From Metallyticus violacea (taxonomy: Eukaryota > Arthropoda > Insecta > Mantodea > Metallyticidae), in NCBI GenBank assembly GCA_030762175.1, contig CM060831.1, positions 95,747,501 through 95,811,500 on the forward strand: a stretch of DNA of 64,000 nt, read 5' to 3'. Below, in pieces: positions 23,703 through 33,231 of this stretch. Both the position numbers and the translations under genes were made by a program. Every line of letters starts with the position of its first letter. Within the stretch, counting starts at the first letter, position 1. The notes below the pieces were generated by a model. It saw only the letters and a list, made by a program, of their open reading frames with translations, had not been told where the DNA came from and searched no databases.

Positions 23703-23942
23703 ATATTGATATAGAGCTGGCTGGTTAAGTATTTGACACTTAACTTATTTGGTTTTTTAATTGGACCTGTTTCAGGAACTTTTGCTCTCATTATCAAGAA
23801 ATCTTCTGCTACAGAGCATGCTTCTATGAGTTGGTCTTCTGCTGATGATGCAAGTGAATGTTCCCAAAACATGTCCAATTAAAAAACCAGTATGTAAGTG
23901 AAGTATAAGTGTCACCAAACCAACTCTATATCAATATTATTT
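23703..23942. repeat. PLE-terminus foldback with hammerhead-like core
   Basis: The arms are inverted copies: outer ATATTGATATAGAG versus CTCTATATCAATAT, then GACACTTAACTTATTTGG versus its counterpart, and GGTTTTTTAATTGGAC versus GTCCAATTAAAAAACC. The centre holds CTGATGA (23842-23848), then CCCAAAAC and ATGTC. It looks like two PLE 3' ends joined head to head, with no coding sequence left. Confidence 0.6.
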
Positions 23943-23984
23943 TACTATTTCACTGTTAATAGCCGCAAGAGTACAAGTTCATAT

Positions 23985-24545
23985 CCTAATTATTTGTTGT
24001 AAAATGTCAAAGTTTATTTTATTTACAAATTTTTTAAAATGTTTCAATCTTTTGCTCATGAGTTCAGTTTTTTCTATTGACAATTGGCCACCTGACATTA
24101 TTGCTCTTCTAATAACTTTCTTTCTATATTTAGTAACTCACACTCCCAAATAATGTGATGTACTGTTTGAGAATATTTTCTGAGCATGCACATTTGATCA
24201 TCTACAATTTTGAATCGAAAAAAGTATTCACCAAATTTCTCATGACCAGCAGTGATTGCTGTGAGTTATGATTCAAGATAAGTTTAATATTTAGTCTTCT
24301 TTGCACATTAGCAAAGTATGACTATCAGTTTTCCCTTGATAGTATTTTGCCACTCGTTCTCTTAAAAGTGAATACTTTATTCACTCAGTTCCCATTTTAG
24401 AAAGTTGATTGGTATTCAGTTGTAAACCAATTCTAAGTTTGAGCCAGATGCTACTTGTTTGGCCAATTCATCTGCAAGTTCATCAACTTGGGCTTTTACC
24501 CATTTGATGTGTATGTTCCAATTGTTGAGTTTCAGAGATTATAAT
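23985..24545 (-). mobile_element. LINE 3' part with RNase H domain relic
   Basis: Near 24545 the minus strand reads NWNIHIKWVKAQVDELADEL, then ASGSNLELV, LLRERVAKYYQ, HEKFGEYFFRFKIVDDQMC and RKYSQTVHHIIWECELLNIE. HIKWVKAH-G--GNE-ADELAK is the end of the RNase H domain and C-x(n)-HH-WEC is the following Cys-rich region of I/R1-type non-LTR elements. The GNE part is deleted and several frameshifts are present. Confidence 0.65.
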
Positions 24546-24956
24546 ATCTTTTTACCTGTGCATATGTGCATGCATGTGTGTGTGAGCTCATGCACATATG
24601 AGATATTTTGGAATGGCATGTGAAATGTATGAAGTAAAATCTTATAAAAAAGACAAATAATTGTTTCTGTTAGTTTTCAAATGGTTTATGCTGAAAAATG
24701 ATGGCTTATAATTCATATACTTAAATGTTTGTGAAAGAGTATTTAAAATTTTATATGACACCAATTGAAATTTAAAGAACACAACAAAGCAGCAAACCTC
24801 AAATAAATAAATACAAAGCAACATGTTTGAAGGCATTATTATTTTAAAGAAAATATTCCATTTACAACCAAACATAAGGATAAGGACAAATAGTAAACAA
24901 TTAATGCTGAAGAAATTATATCTCTAAACACTATTCAAGAGAACATTTATACTCAC

Positions 24957-24998
24957 CCTTCTGTTTAAACCAATTATTCTTACACTCAAAGTTGGATC
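24957..24998 (-). CDS. Cubilin homologue, 42-nt microexon
   Basis: This very short exon is phase 0 at both ends (14 codons, DPTLSVRIIGLNRR), bounded by a TTTTTAG acceptor and a GTGAGT donor. It continues the helical segment between the 38.5-kb and 11.7-kb exons and keeps the frame open. No homology search could be run on so short a peptide. The call rests on splice-site quality, phase, strand and position, and on the matching stretch of known cubilins, which also has short helical sequence just before the first EGF. Confidence 0.65.
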
Positions 24999-25514
24999 CT
25001 AAAAAGTAAAAGAAAGATTATTAATAGCTGAATGTAATTATTATTTTACTGTGCAGCTAAGTATGAAAGTGGCAGATAATTATTACATAATAGGATTGCA
25101 CACAAATACAAACAGTCACAAAGTAAATAATTATGTATTATTTAAACTGAAAACTGATGTGTGCGGATGCACTTAGGTGTGTAGATTGAAACTATAAAAA
25201 AATATAATGTGGAGCGTGCAGAAGGAAAGCATAAAAGATGAAAACAAGGGATGAAAGGAGGAAGGAAGAGAGAGGGAGAGAGGGGAAGGGAGGAAGAGAG
25301 GGAGGGGAAAGAACATGTGTTAAAATGTTATGTAACAATAAGGGTTAGAAAATGGTTTAGAAAATTGAATATAATTAATTAAGAGATTTTATCTTTACCC
25401 ATCCAAATAAGAGGCCACCACCAGATGTTAAAAAGTTTGCAAGCACTACACTAACAGAAAATAAACACTCTCAAAATATATTTTAAATCTTTCAAAATAA
25501 GATGTAAATATTCA
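24998..25514. other. Cubilin intron with GA-rich simple repeat
   Basis: Purine-rich GGAA/GAGA tract at about 25250-25310. Otherwise nothing recognised. Confidence 0.5.
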
Positions 25515-25634
25515 ATGTCTAAAAAGTATCTCAAATAAGTGTACTTACGAAGCTGTTGACAATGGAGTGGTATATATATAAACAATGTATACAGTTTTTT
25601 TCACACTAACTCCATTCACTTACATAAATTTGGA

Positions 25635-25669
25635 ACATATGTTTCGGGAGCGATCCCTCCCATCTTCAG
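25635..25669 (-). ncRNA. Candidate hammerhead-like ribozyme (mirror copy)
   Basis: The minus strand reads CTGAAGA (25669-25663), T, GGGAG, loop, CTCCC, GAAAC, ATATGTT. Identical to the plus copy at 28420. The two mirror cores mark the two 3' ends of the inverted pair. Confidence 0.5.
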
Positions 25670-26396
25670 CCTGTTGACAAACTGTCGTTAAACGTGGCGG
25701 TTGGGTCTCTTGATGTTCTTATGGCGGCATCTGTTGGTTCTATTAGGAATTTGCTGAGTTCATCCAATGGAGGGATATCGAAATTCATCAAATTATCCTT
25801 ATTTTTTGTAATGAAAATGTTTTCCCAAGTGGAAAGTTCTATTGCATTATGAAGTTGTTTAAGTAGTTTTATCTCTGATTTAATTTCATGATTTTTATTC
25901 CAAAAGTGCGCTGCTATTGCTGATTTATCAATTTGTTTTAAGCGAATATTTCTGAAGTGTTCTTTTTTCCGGATTCCCAAATTCCTCTTCGTTTTTCCAA
26001 TGTATTTTTGTCGCAATCTGCACATTCTATTTCGTAAATACCTGACTTTTGTTCTGTTGGCATGTAGTCCTTTACTCTGCAACCTAATAAGTTCTTTATA
26101 TTAAAATTGTTCTTTGGGGCTAACATAATTCCTTGTTCTTTGAAAATCTTTTTGAACTTATTGTGATAAATTGGGTGGTATGTGAAACTTTTGAATTTGT
26201 ACCTTTCTTTGGCACTTTTAAGAGTGGAAACATCTCTTATTGCCTTTTGTTTTTTGGTTTTATTGATGATTTTTATTACTGTGTCTTTGTTGTATCCATT
26301 AGTTTCTCCTATCTTTATGATTTGTTGGTATTCCAATTTGTACTCTGTTTCTGTGAGTGGAATGTTAACTAATCTGTGTGCTAAACTATAAAACAC
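25666..26396 (-). pseudogene. Penelope GIY-YIG endonuclease domain (minus copy, frameshifted)
   Basis: The frame 26396-25938 holds AHRLVNIPLTETEYK, KSFTYHPIYHNKFK, LAPKNNFNIKNLLG, SGIYEIECADCDKNT. A frameshift within the YIGKT strand moves to frame 26082-25666, which continues YIGKTKRNLGIRKKEHFR, AIAAHFWNKNHEIKSE, ENIFITKNKDNLMNFDIP and ends in a stop. It is the C-terminal endonuclease of the Penelope polyprotein, which nicks the target. Confidence 0.9.
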
Positions 26397-26444
26397 TGCA
26401 TATTTATGTGGAATGGGGTTAAAACTGTCATTTTTTATGTAATT

Positions 26445-27240
26445 TTATGTGTGAGTATCCTTTCTATGAATTCCAAATGTAAGATAGTTTTCATTTCTTA
26501 TGATTTTAACATCTAGGAAGGGGAGATATCCCCTTCTTTCTTCCTCTATGGTGAAATTTATAGATTTGTGCTGCAAATTCAGAAGTTTTAGTGCATCCAT
26601 TGTATGTTTTTTCGGAATTATTGCAAATATGTCATCCACATACCTATACCATGTTTTGAAGATTAGAGGGAAGGCTTTGGTGATATGCATTTCAAACAAA
26701 CTCATAATAAAATCTGCTAGAAATGGAGATAACGGGTTTCCCATAGCTAGTCCTGAGACTTGTTGGTAATATTTTTTATTGAAAATGAAGTAATTTTGTT
26801 CAATGCAAATGTTCGTAAGTTTTATCAAGTCTTCAATTTCTTGTGTCTGTAGATCTAAGGATTTTAACCATTTCTTTAACATTAGCATAAATGTATCTTT
26901 TGGTATGCTTGGGAATAAGGCTTCTACATCAAACGATACCATTATATTTTCTGCTGTAATTTTGTAATGTTGTATTTTTTCTACCAAATCTTGTGAATTT
27001 TTGACACTCAAACTTTGGTATTTTTTCAAGGATTTGAAAATGTCGGTTAATTTTTTGCTAACAAGTATGTTGGTGAATTGATATTATTGATTATAGGTCT
27101 CATGCTGTTGTCTTTTTTGTGTAATTTAGGAAGTGCATACATTCTAGGTAAAACTGGGTTGCTATGTGTGAGTTTTCGTTTTTCGGTAGTGGACAGTATA
27201 TTTATTTCATCTAATGTTTTATTCAAGTTTTTAGTGCAGA
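26445..27240 (-). pseudogene. Penelope reverse transcriptase domain (minus copy)
   Basis: From about 27240: TKNLNKTLDEINILSTTEKR, LPRMYALPKLHKKD, MRPIINNINSPTYLLAKN (fingers), a one-base break, then the 194-codon frame 27029-26445. That frame holds ITAENIMVSFDVEALFPSIP (catalytic D in SFDVEALF), SGLAMGNPLSPFLADF, WYRYVDDIFAII (YVDD active site) and GYLPFLDVKIIRNENYL. RT motifs are complete, but the frame ends after HRKDTHT by a frameshift. The N-terminus is truncated at the dimer centre. Confidence 0.9.
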
Positions 27241-27247
27241 TGCAGAT

Positions 27248-27643
27248 GAAATTGAAGACTTGATAAAACTTACGAACATTTGCATTGAACAAAATTACTT
27301 CATTTTCAATAAAAAATATTACCAACAAGTCTCAGGACTAGCTATGGGAAACCCGTTATCTCCATTTCTAGCAGATTTTTTTATGAGTTTGTTTGAAATG
27401 CATATCACCAAAGCCTTCCCTCTAATCTTCAAAACATGGTATAGGTATGTGGATGACATATTTGCAATAATTCCGAAAAAACATACAATGGATGCACTAA
27501 AACTTCTGAATTTGCAGCACAAATCTATAAATTTCACCATAGAGGAAGAAAGAAGGGGATATCTCCCCTTCCTAGATGTTAAAATCATAAGAAATGAAAA
27601 CTATCTTACATTTGGAATTCATAGAAAGGATACTCACACATAA
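27248..27643 (+). pseudogene. Penelope RT fragment (plus copy, 5'-truncated)
   Basis: Begins at the dimer centre inside the RT domain with EIEDLIKLTNICIEQNYF and continues SGLAMGNPLSPFLADFFMSL, YVDDIFAII, GYLPFLDVKI, ending after HRKDTHT. It is nearly identical to the minus copy and stops at the same frameshift. Confidence 0.9.
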
Positions 27644-27691
27644 AATTACATAAAAAATGACAGTTTTAACCCCATTCCACATAAATATGCA

Positions 27692-28423
27692 GTGTTTTAT
27701 AGTTTAGCACACAGATTAGTTAACATTCCACTCACAGAAACAGAGTACAAATTGGAATACCAACAAATCATAAAGATAGGAGAAACTAATGGATACAACA
27801 AAGACACAGTAATAAAAATCATCAATAAAACCAAAAAACAAAAGGAAATAAAAGATGTTTCCACTCTTAAAAGTGCAAAAGAAAGGTACAAATTCAAAAG
27901 TTTCACATACCACCCAATTTATCACAATAAGTTCAAAAAGATATTCAAAGAACAAGGAATTATGATAGCCCCAAAGAACAATTTTAATATAAAGAACTTA
28001 TTAGGTTGCAGAGTAAAGGACTACATGCCAACAGAACAAAAGTCAGGTATTTACGAAATAGAATGTGCAGAGTGCGACAAAAAATACATTGGGAAAACAA
28101 AGAGGAATTTGGGAATCCGGAAAAAAGAACACTTCAGAAATATTCGCTTAAAACAAATTGATAAATCAGCAATAGCAGCGCACTTTTGGAATAAAAATCA
28201 TGAAATTAAATCAGAGATAAAACTACTTAAACAACTTCATAATGCAATAGAACTTTCCACTTGGGAAAACATTTTCATTACAAAAAATAAGGATAATTTG
28301 ATGAATTTCGATATCCCTCCATTGGATGAACTCAGCAAATTCCTAATAGAACCAACAGATGCCGCCACAAGAACATCAAGAGACCCAACCGCCATGTTTA
28401 ACGACAGTTTGTCAACAGGCTGA
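27692..28423 (+). CDS. Penelope GIY-YIG endonuclease ORF (plus copy, uninterrupted)
   Basis: An open frame of 243 codons starting MFYSLAHRLVNIPLTETEYK. The domain starts at SGIYEIECAECDKKYIGKTK (residues about 130-150), giving both the GIY and YIG strands, followed by RKKEHFRNIR, AIAAHFWNKNHE and ENIFITKNKDNLMNFDIPPL. This is the best-preserved endonuclease in the window. It is separated from the RT by the frameshift near 27643, so the usual single RT-endonuclease polyprotein cannot be made. The stop lies just before the CTGAAGA core. Confidence 0.85.
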   Translation: MFYSLAHRLVNIPLTETEYKLEYQQIIKIGETNGYNKDTVIKIINKTKKQKEIKDVSTLKSAKERYKFKSFTYHPIYHNKFKKIFKEQGIMIAPKNNFNIKNLLGCRVKDYMPTEQKSGIYEIECAECDKKYIGKTKRNLGIRKKEHFRNIRLKQIDKSAIAAHFWNKNHEIKSEIKLLKQLHNAIELSTWENIFITKNKDNLMNFDIPPLDELSKFLIEPTDAATRTSRDPTAMFNDSLSTG

Positions 28424-28456
28424 AGATGGGAGGGATCGCTCCCGAAACATATGTTC
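28420..28456 (+). ncRNA. Candidate hammerhead-like ribozyme at PLE 3' end
   Basis: CTGAAGA (28420-28426), T, stem GGGAG (28428-28432) and CTCCC (28439-28443) closing a 6-nt loop, GAAAC (28444-28448), ATATGTT, CC. The mirror copy is at 25635-25669 on the minus strand. The core agrees with hammerhead CUGANGA/GAAA, and hammerhead motifs have been reported in Penelope-like elements. The extra T before the stem and the weak stem I are the main doubts. Confidence 0.5.
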
Positions 28457-29135
28457 CAAATTTATGTAAGTGAATGGAGTTAGTGTGAAAAAAACTGTAT
28501 ACATTGTTTATGTCTAAAAAGTATGTTAAAATGAAGAGGTACAGTCTGAATGTTAATCAACAGTAAACACCTGACAAGAGTATCTGTAATGACTGATCCT
28601 TTTCAAGATCAACATCATTGTGTGGAAACTGATTGTTGATTTTAATATTATCTTCCAAGTAGCAGAAAGTAAGAATATTGTATAATTATCTGCATATCAG
28701 AGGTTGCAGTTAATTTTGCTAGTTGGTGATTTTAAACCCCAAAAGGCAGACTTAAATCACTGTTATATTTCCAATAGCAGTTGAGCTCAGATTATATTTT
28801 CCCTAATGAACTTAGTACAGGCTTGGAATAACTGAAAAATCAAAGTTCTTATTACATAAAGATCAAGATTATATTATAGTAGAAGAGATAGGTAAAAATA
28901 AAATTAATGATCCATTAGTAAATAATTAAGATATCCAGCATTATTGTTTGCAGATTATCTAGTTGTAGAGTCCATTTCAAGTGCTAGATAGTCAAAAGCT
29001 ATAAATATTTTAACAAATTGTAAAGAAAAGGGTGTGAAAATGAATAAAAGTAAAATTATGGTGTTTAAGAGAGGAAATTACCTCCAAAATCTGAAAAATG
29101 GAGAATGGAAGGAAAGAAATTGAAGTGGTAAGAAG

Positions 29136-29136
29136 C

Positions 29137-29179
<43 letters not shown>

Positions 29180-29249
29180 GCTGCTGTTGTTGTTATATCA
29201 TCACTATCATTATTTTTATCATCATCATCATCATCATCATCATCATTAA
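29136..29249. repeat. (TTG)n and (ATC)n microsatellites
   Basis: A (TTG)n run at about 29139-29190 and an (ATC)n run at about 29217-29247. The ATC run forms the insertion site of the SINE-A that follows. Confidence 0.9.
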
Positions 29250-29545
29250 GTCGGTCCTGGTGGTGTAATGGTAACCATACTTGCCTCCTAAACCCAAGAT
29301 CGCGAGTTCGAACCAGGCCAGGACCGATGGATTTTTTCGAGCGTAAAAATCCTAAGTATGGCTTCCTTCGGAAGGGAAGTAAAGTCGTGGGCCCCGTGTC
29401 GTACATTTATGGCACGAAAAAGAACTTCAAGCCTGAAAGAGAAGCCTCTGAGCAAAATTTGTCGGCCATTTCACGCCTCGAGTTGAATGGGACGCTGATG
29501 ACCTGAGATGTTGAAGAGCGCCCGTAAATAAATAAATAAATTAAA
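29250..29545 (+). repeat. SINE-A copy with 11-bp duplication
   Basis: Head with box A (TGGTGTAATGGTAACCATAC) and box B (GAGTTCGAACCA, slightly mutated), complete body and an AAATAAATAAAT tail. The duplication atcatcattaa lies at 29239-29249 and 29546-29556. Confidence 0.9.
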
Positions 29546-29555
29546 ATCATCATTA

Positions 29556-29670
29556 AAATTGTACTTAGGAAGCTATAGACAATGGAATGGTAACATATCC
29601 TATTAGAATTGATTAAGTATTTACATACTAACTCCGCTTACTTATACAACATTAGATACATGTCAGGGAA
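29556..29670 (-). repeat. Penelope-like 3' end fragment
   Basis: The minus strand reads GACATGTATCTAATG...TATAAGTAAGCGGAGTTAGT...CCATTGTCTATAGCTTCCTAAG, the same tail as at 5410-5475 and 25551-25620. No coding part is attached. It sits between the SINE and the second half of the LINE. Confidence 0.6.
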
Positions 29671-30299
29671 TGGCCTAATTAAAAAAAATGTGCTAGCTAA
29701 ATGGAAGTTAATAATGAAGACGATTAAAGCTCGTTTTGGAAAAATATCAGAAATGAAAATAGATATGTTGGAAACAGTTTGTAGCAATAGTGGGAATGTT
29801 TAGAGTGGAACTTTAGGTTCTCATTGAAGGATGAGTTAATATGTAATAAACAGATCAACCAGTAAACAAATGTTGGGTCTACCTAAATTGTCACCTAATG
29901 GAATGGCATTGACAGAATTGGGGAGTTTGGATAACAATAAAAAATTGAATGAAAGATATTGAAACATTAGTATAGGATAAAGAATCTAAATGAGGGAGAT
30001 ATTTTGAGGAAGTGTTTAATTATGCACAAAAATGCAAATCGTAAAGGAAATTGAGGTAGAAGATTAACACATTTTTGGAAGGTACTGAGATGGGGGACAT
30101 GTGAAGTTCCAGAGAGCAGGTATAATGATAAAGGACTCTGGGAAAAAGTAAAAGCTAGGATAGAATATATGAAAAGCAAGAGATATTTGATAGTTTTAAA
30201 GATAAAAGGAGTTGAAATGGTATACTGATTTAAAAAAAGAATGAGTTAAAAAATGTTGGTCTCAACGATTAATTAGGATGGGATGGATAAGAATGGATT

Positions 30300-30770
30300 A
30301 GAACAAGTGTTTTGAAATTAAAGATTTTGAGGATAGATAATTACTTTAGAGATGTGTCCATTGGTATCACACAATAATTCTGAATAAAAGAGGGGATATG
30401 AATATCAAGGAATTGGGACATTTTTTTTTTTTTTTTTTTGGCAAAGTGGAAGGAACATGATTAATAAAAGTAAGAATAAAAATAGAGTAATATAATTAGA
30501 AGTTAGTTTCCAAAGAAAAGTCAGAATATATCATTCATCAATTCTGTGTAATCATCTTCTACATTTTAAAAGAGTTACCTTTCAACAAATTTTATGGATT
30601 CTGGTAATTTATTGAATGATATAATTACTCTGATGTAGGGATCTTTTTCCATTGCACCTTTGTTGTGGTTATACTATGTTAATTATTAATACCCTTAATG
30701 TTACATGAGCAATGTCCTTTATTTAATGTTCTATTAATTTAATTCTTTTTAATTAACAATATAACTTGAT
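30300..30770. other. Cubilin intron, no recognised feature
   Basis: AT-rich with a T-run at about 30421-30439. No supported gene. Confidence 0.4.
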
Positions 30771-30773
30771 ATA

Positions 30774-31960
30774 CGAGATGCATTCAAGTTATAACACCTC
30801 CGAATTTTTTTTTTTTCCTCGGGGCTGGAAAGAGATAGAAACATACGATTTTTTTTAAATACGCAGGCATTCGTTCTCAATGCGTAACAGAGATGGCAGC
30901 ACTGTATGGCAAACAGAGCTATAGCGGCAGCGGCGAGAGTAAGGATTGTTTTTGATACTTCAAAAAGTCGAAGTTTTCATTACAAGAACAGCGAGTAATC
31001 ATTCGTTTTTTCCGTTTGCGTGGTTTGACACCGATTGAAGTTCATCGCCAGTTGAGTGAGACATATGGTGATGGTGTCATGGTCGTTTTTTTTTTTTTGA
31101 ATGATTTATTTATGAACGCTCTTTAACATTTCAGGTCATCAGCGTCCCATTCAACTAGGGCGTGAAACGGCCGATAAATTTTGCTCAGAGGCCTCTCTTT
31201 CAGGCTTGAGGTTCTTTTTCGTGCCGTAAATGTACGACACGGGACCCACGGCTTAACTTCCCTTCCGAAGGAAGCCATACTTACGATTTTTACGCCCGAA
31301 AAAATCCATCGGTCCTGGCCGGGTTTGAACCCGCGATCTTGGGTGTAGGAGGCAAGTATGGTAACCACTACACCACCAGGACCGACGCCATGTCTAATGT
31401 GCGTTCATGGGTGCGACAGCTCAAGGAAGGCAGATCGTCGTGTGACAACAAACCAAGGCAATCTCGGCCCCGCACAAGCCGGTCTGACGAGTGGAAAAAG
31501 TTGTGTTGGAGGATCGCCGAATGAGTGTGGAACACGTCGCCTCTAAAGTTGGCATTTCCATAGGATCTGTGCACACAATCCTGCATGAAGATCTGAAAAT
31601 GCGAAGTGTCCTACAGGTGGGTGCCACGAATGCTGACGGACGACCACAAGGCTGCGTGCGTGGCATGTTGCCAGGCAATGTTGACGCGTGATGACGGCAT
31701 GAATGAGACGTTCTTTTCATCGATACAATGGATACTGTTTTTCAATCCTGAAACGAAGCGCCAGTCTTGTAACGAAAACGTCCTCATTATGAAGTATCAA
31801 AAACAGCCCTCACTCTCGCCGCTGCCGCTAGAGTTCTGTATGCCATCTCTGTCATGCATTGACAACGAGTGCCTACGTATTTTAAAATAAATTGCATGTT
31901 TGTATATGTTTCCAGTCCTGAGAAACAAAATCGGAAGTGTTATAACTTGAATGTACCTCG
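30774..31960 (+). mobile_element. Mariner derivative with two inverted 5' ends, carrying a SINE
   Basis: The left end CGAGATGCATTCAAGTTATA follows TA at 30772-30773. The transposase N-terminus (LQEQRVIIRFFRLRGLTPIE, HRQLSETYGDGVM, then VRSWVRQLKEG, EDRRMSVEHVASKVGISIGS, ILHEDLKMR, WVPRMLTDDHKAAC) is the mariner HTH region. After NPETKRQS (about 31760) the sequence becomes an inverted copy of the element's own first 200 bp (31766-31960 against 30774-30985) instead of the catalytic domain. No DDD triad remains. Confidence 0.8.
31086..31387 (-). repeat. SINE-A copy inside the mariner
   Basis: Reads on the minus strand from GGTCCTGGTGGTGTAGTGG through CGGGTTCAAACCCGGCC to the AAATAAATCATTC tail and T-run (A-run on the minus strand). 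It splits the transposase between TYGDGVM and MSNVRSW. The intact copy at 48.9-49.0 kb shows the uninterrupted sequence, so it postdates the mariner. Confidence 0.9.
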
Positions 31961-31974
31961 CACATAAAGCTTAA

Positions 31975-32275
31975 CTACTGTTAAAATATGCTGATTTTTA
32001 AACACTTGATTTACAGACTGGCAACTTTTTAGATATAATATATACTTTTTTTATCAGTCTCCTAATTAAATTTGCAATTTTGTTCCACCGCACATCTCAG
32101 CTGCATACTTTATAATACTGATTTTAAAATGTCCTTTTCTGGATGGTTTGATAAATATAGCTTAATTTTTTGCAAAAGATATGTACATGCTCATTAAAGT
32201 TCAAGTATTTATGGATATAAATTCCTAGGAATTTAGTGTTTTTTACTTGCTCAATAACCATGTTCGGCACAAATA
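31975..32275 (-). pseudogene. LINE reverse transcriptase C-terminal fragment
   Basis: The minus strand reads NMVIEQVKNTKFLGIYIHKY, LNFNEHVHIFCKKLS, then RWNKIANLIRRLIKK. The order I-QV-NTKFLGI-ID--L-W--H is the RT tail of jockey/CR1-type LINEs. Short and interrupted. Confidence 0.5.
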
Positions 32276-32279
32276 TTTA

Positions 32280-32935
32280 ATTCTTTTTCCCTTCCCACTT
32301 AGTAGAGGTCAACGAGGGTCTAAATGGGTAATCTTTAAATATATAAATCGTCTTATTCATTTGTTTATTTTACTCATGATGCGCGAGGGTTGCATGAGGT
32401 TTGCAGGAGTGAAACTGTTAAAATCAAATGAGAGCATACGTTCATCTAAAAGGAAATTGAAACTAACGGGAAATGGTCCGAAATTCCGCGAAAGGAAGTA
32501 TTTATGGCATCATACGATATGTGCATTGTGTGCACTGAGAACCCTGCTGACCCTGCGATGTGGAAGAGCACAAGTCTTAGTGCGCCCGCTGCCCGCAAAA
32601 AACGAATGTGAATAGGTTTGTCATAATGATAGGGGGTAAGACATTCAAAGCAGTAATAGAAAAAGAGTTTGCAACTTTTAGTGAACACGCTTGTCAACAA
32701 TCAGCAAGTATCGAAAATGAATACGAGCCTGTCGTTTGTCGCTACGCATATTTAGGGTGCATTCGTGAGCGATGAATGTACTGGTTTGTTTTACCGTTGC
32801 TTCAGCATTATTTAGGCAGATGCAGTGTCGCTTGGCTTAGATTGTACATCACGAGTAGCACGGTGCTTGAAGTAAAAGTTTGATTCTGATCTTAATATTT
32901 GATGAAAATTGCCTATAGCAATTTGGGGGGGGGGG
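32280..32935. other. Intronic sequence, unrecognised
   Basis: Short open frames exist on both strands but none shows a known motif. A G-run ends it at about 32927-32938. Confidence 0.35.
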
Positions 32936-32940
32936 GGTTA

Positions 32941-33060
32941 TGAAGCCACTTAAAACCAGTTATGAACATTTGAGTGATGCACAAAAACGGAGAAAAAAGA
33001 TAAAGATTGAAAGATCTGTTTCAAATTCCTTCTTCAATACTAATTCAGATATAATATAAA
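32941..33060 (+). pseudogene. Possible N-terminal piece of the hAT/ZMYM1-like element
   Basis: Reads MKPLKTSYEHLSDAQKRRKK, IKIERSVSNSFFNTNSDII then stop. A basic, RKR-rich start is common in ZMYM1-like hAT genes, and the rest of such an element resumes beyond the mariner at 34494. The link is inferred from position. Confidence 0.3.
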
Positions 33061-33231
33061 CTGAGTCTTCCGGGCTATAAGGCGTTGCCTCGTCTCCAAG
33101 AAGATTACATGGAGCACACCATTAAAAATGTTCACCGCAGGGACGAAACATCTGGGAGGATGAAGGAGAAGAATCCCATTAGACGACGGGAAGACAAAGT
33201 TCACATTATTGACACTGGCCGTGAAAGCTTA

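Larger units (their letters stand above)
25530..28509. mobile_element. Large head-to-head Penelope-like pair within one 15-bp duplication
   Basis: The minus copy runs 27247 to 25530 and the plus copy 27248 to 28509. The arms 25590-26840 and 27248-28500 are almost identical inverted copies, separated by about 400 bp that holds the 5'-most RT part of the minus copy. The 15-bp sequence atgtctaaaaagtat flanks the unit at 25515-25529 and 28510-28524, so the pair arrived or was fixed as one insertion. Both outer ends read AAGTGAATGGAGTTAGTGTG. The left end keeps about 45 bp more of the PLE tail (GAAGCTGTTGACAATGGAGT). Confidence 0.9.
28900..30290 (+). mobile_element. LINE reverse transcriptase relic broken by a microsatellite, SINE and PLE end
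   Basis: Across frames: PALLFADYLVVESISSA, KGVKMNKSKIMVFKRGNYL, SEKWRMEGKKLKW (28935-29130), then after the insertions NVLAKWKLIMKTIKARFGKI, MKIDMLETVCSN and KQMLGLPKLSPNGMALTELG (29680-29920). FADD-type motif (FADY), N-SKSKVMVF and LGLP--SPN-ALTELG are the C-terminal half of non-LTR RT and the following region. It is riddled with stops. Confidence 0.65.

Noticed and set aside
26133..26391. Plus-strand ORFs rich in F, L and V (also 27697-27955 minus)
   Set aside because: Antisense shadows of the Penelope GIY-YIG coding region.
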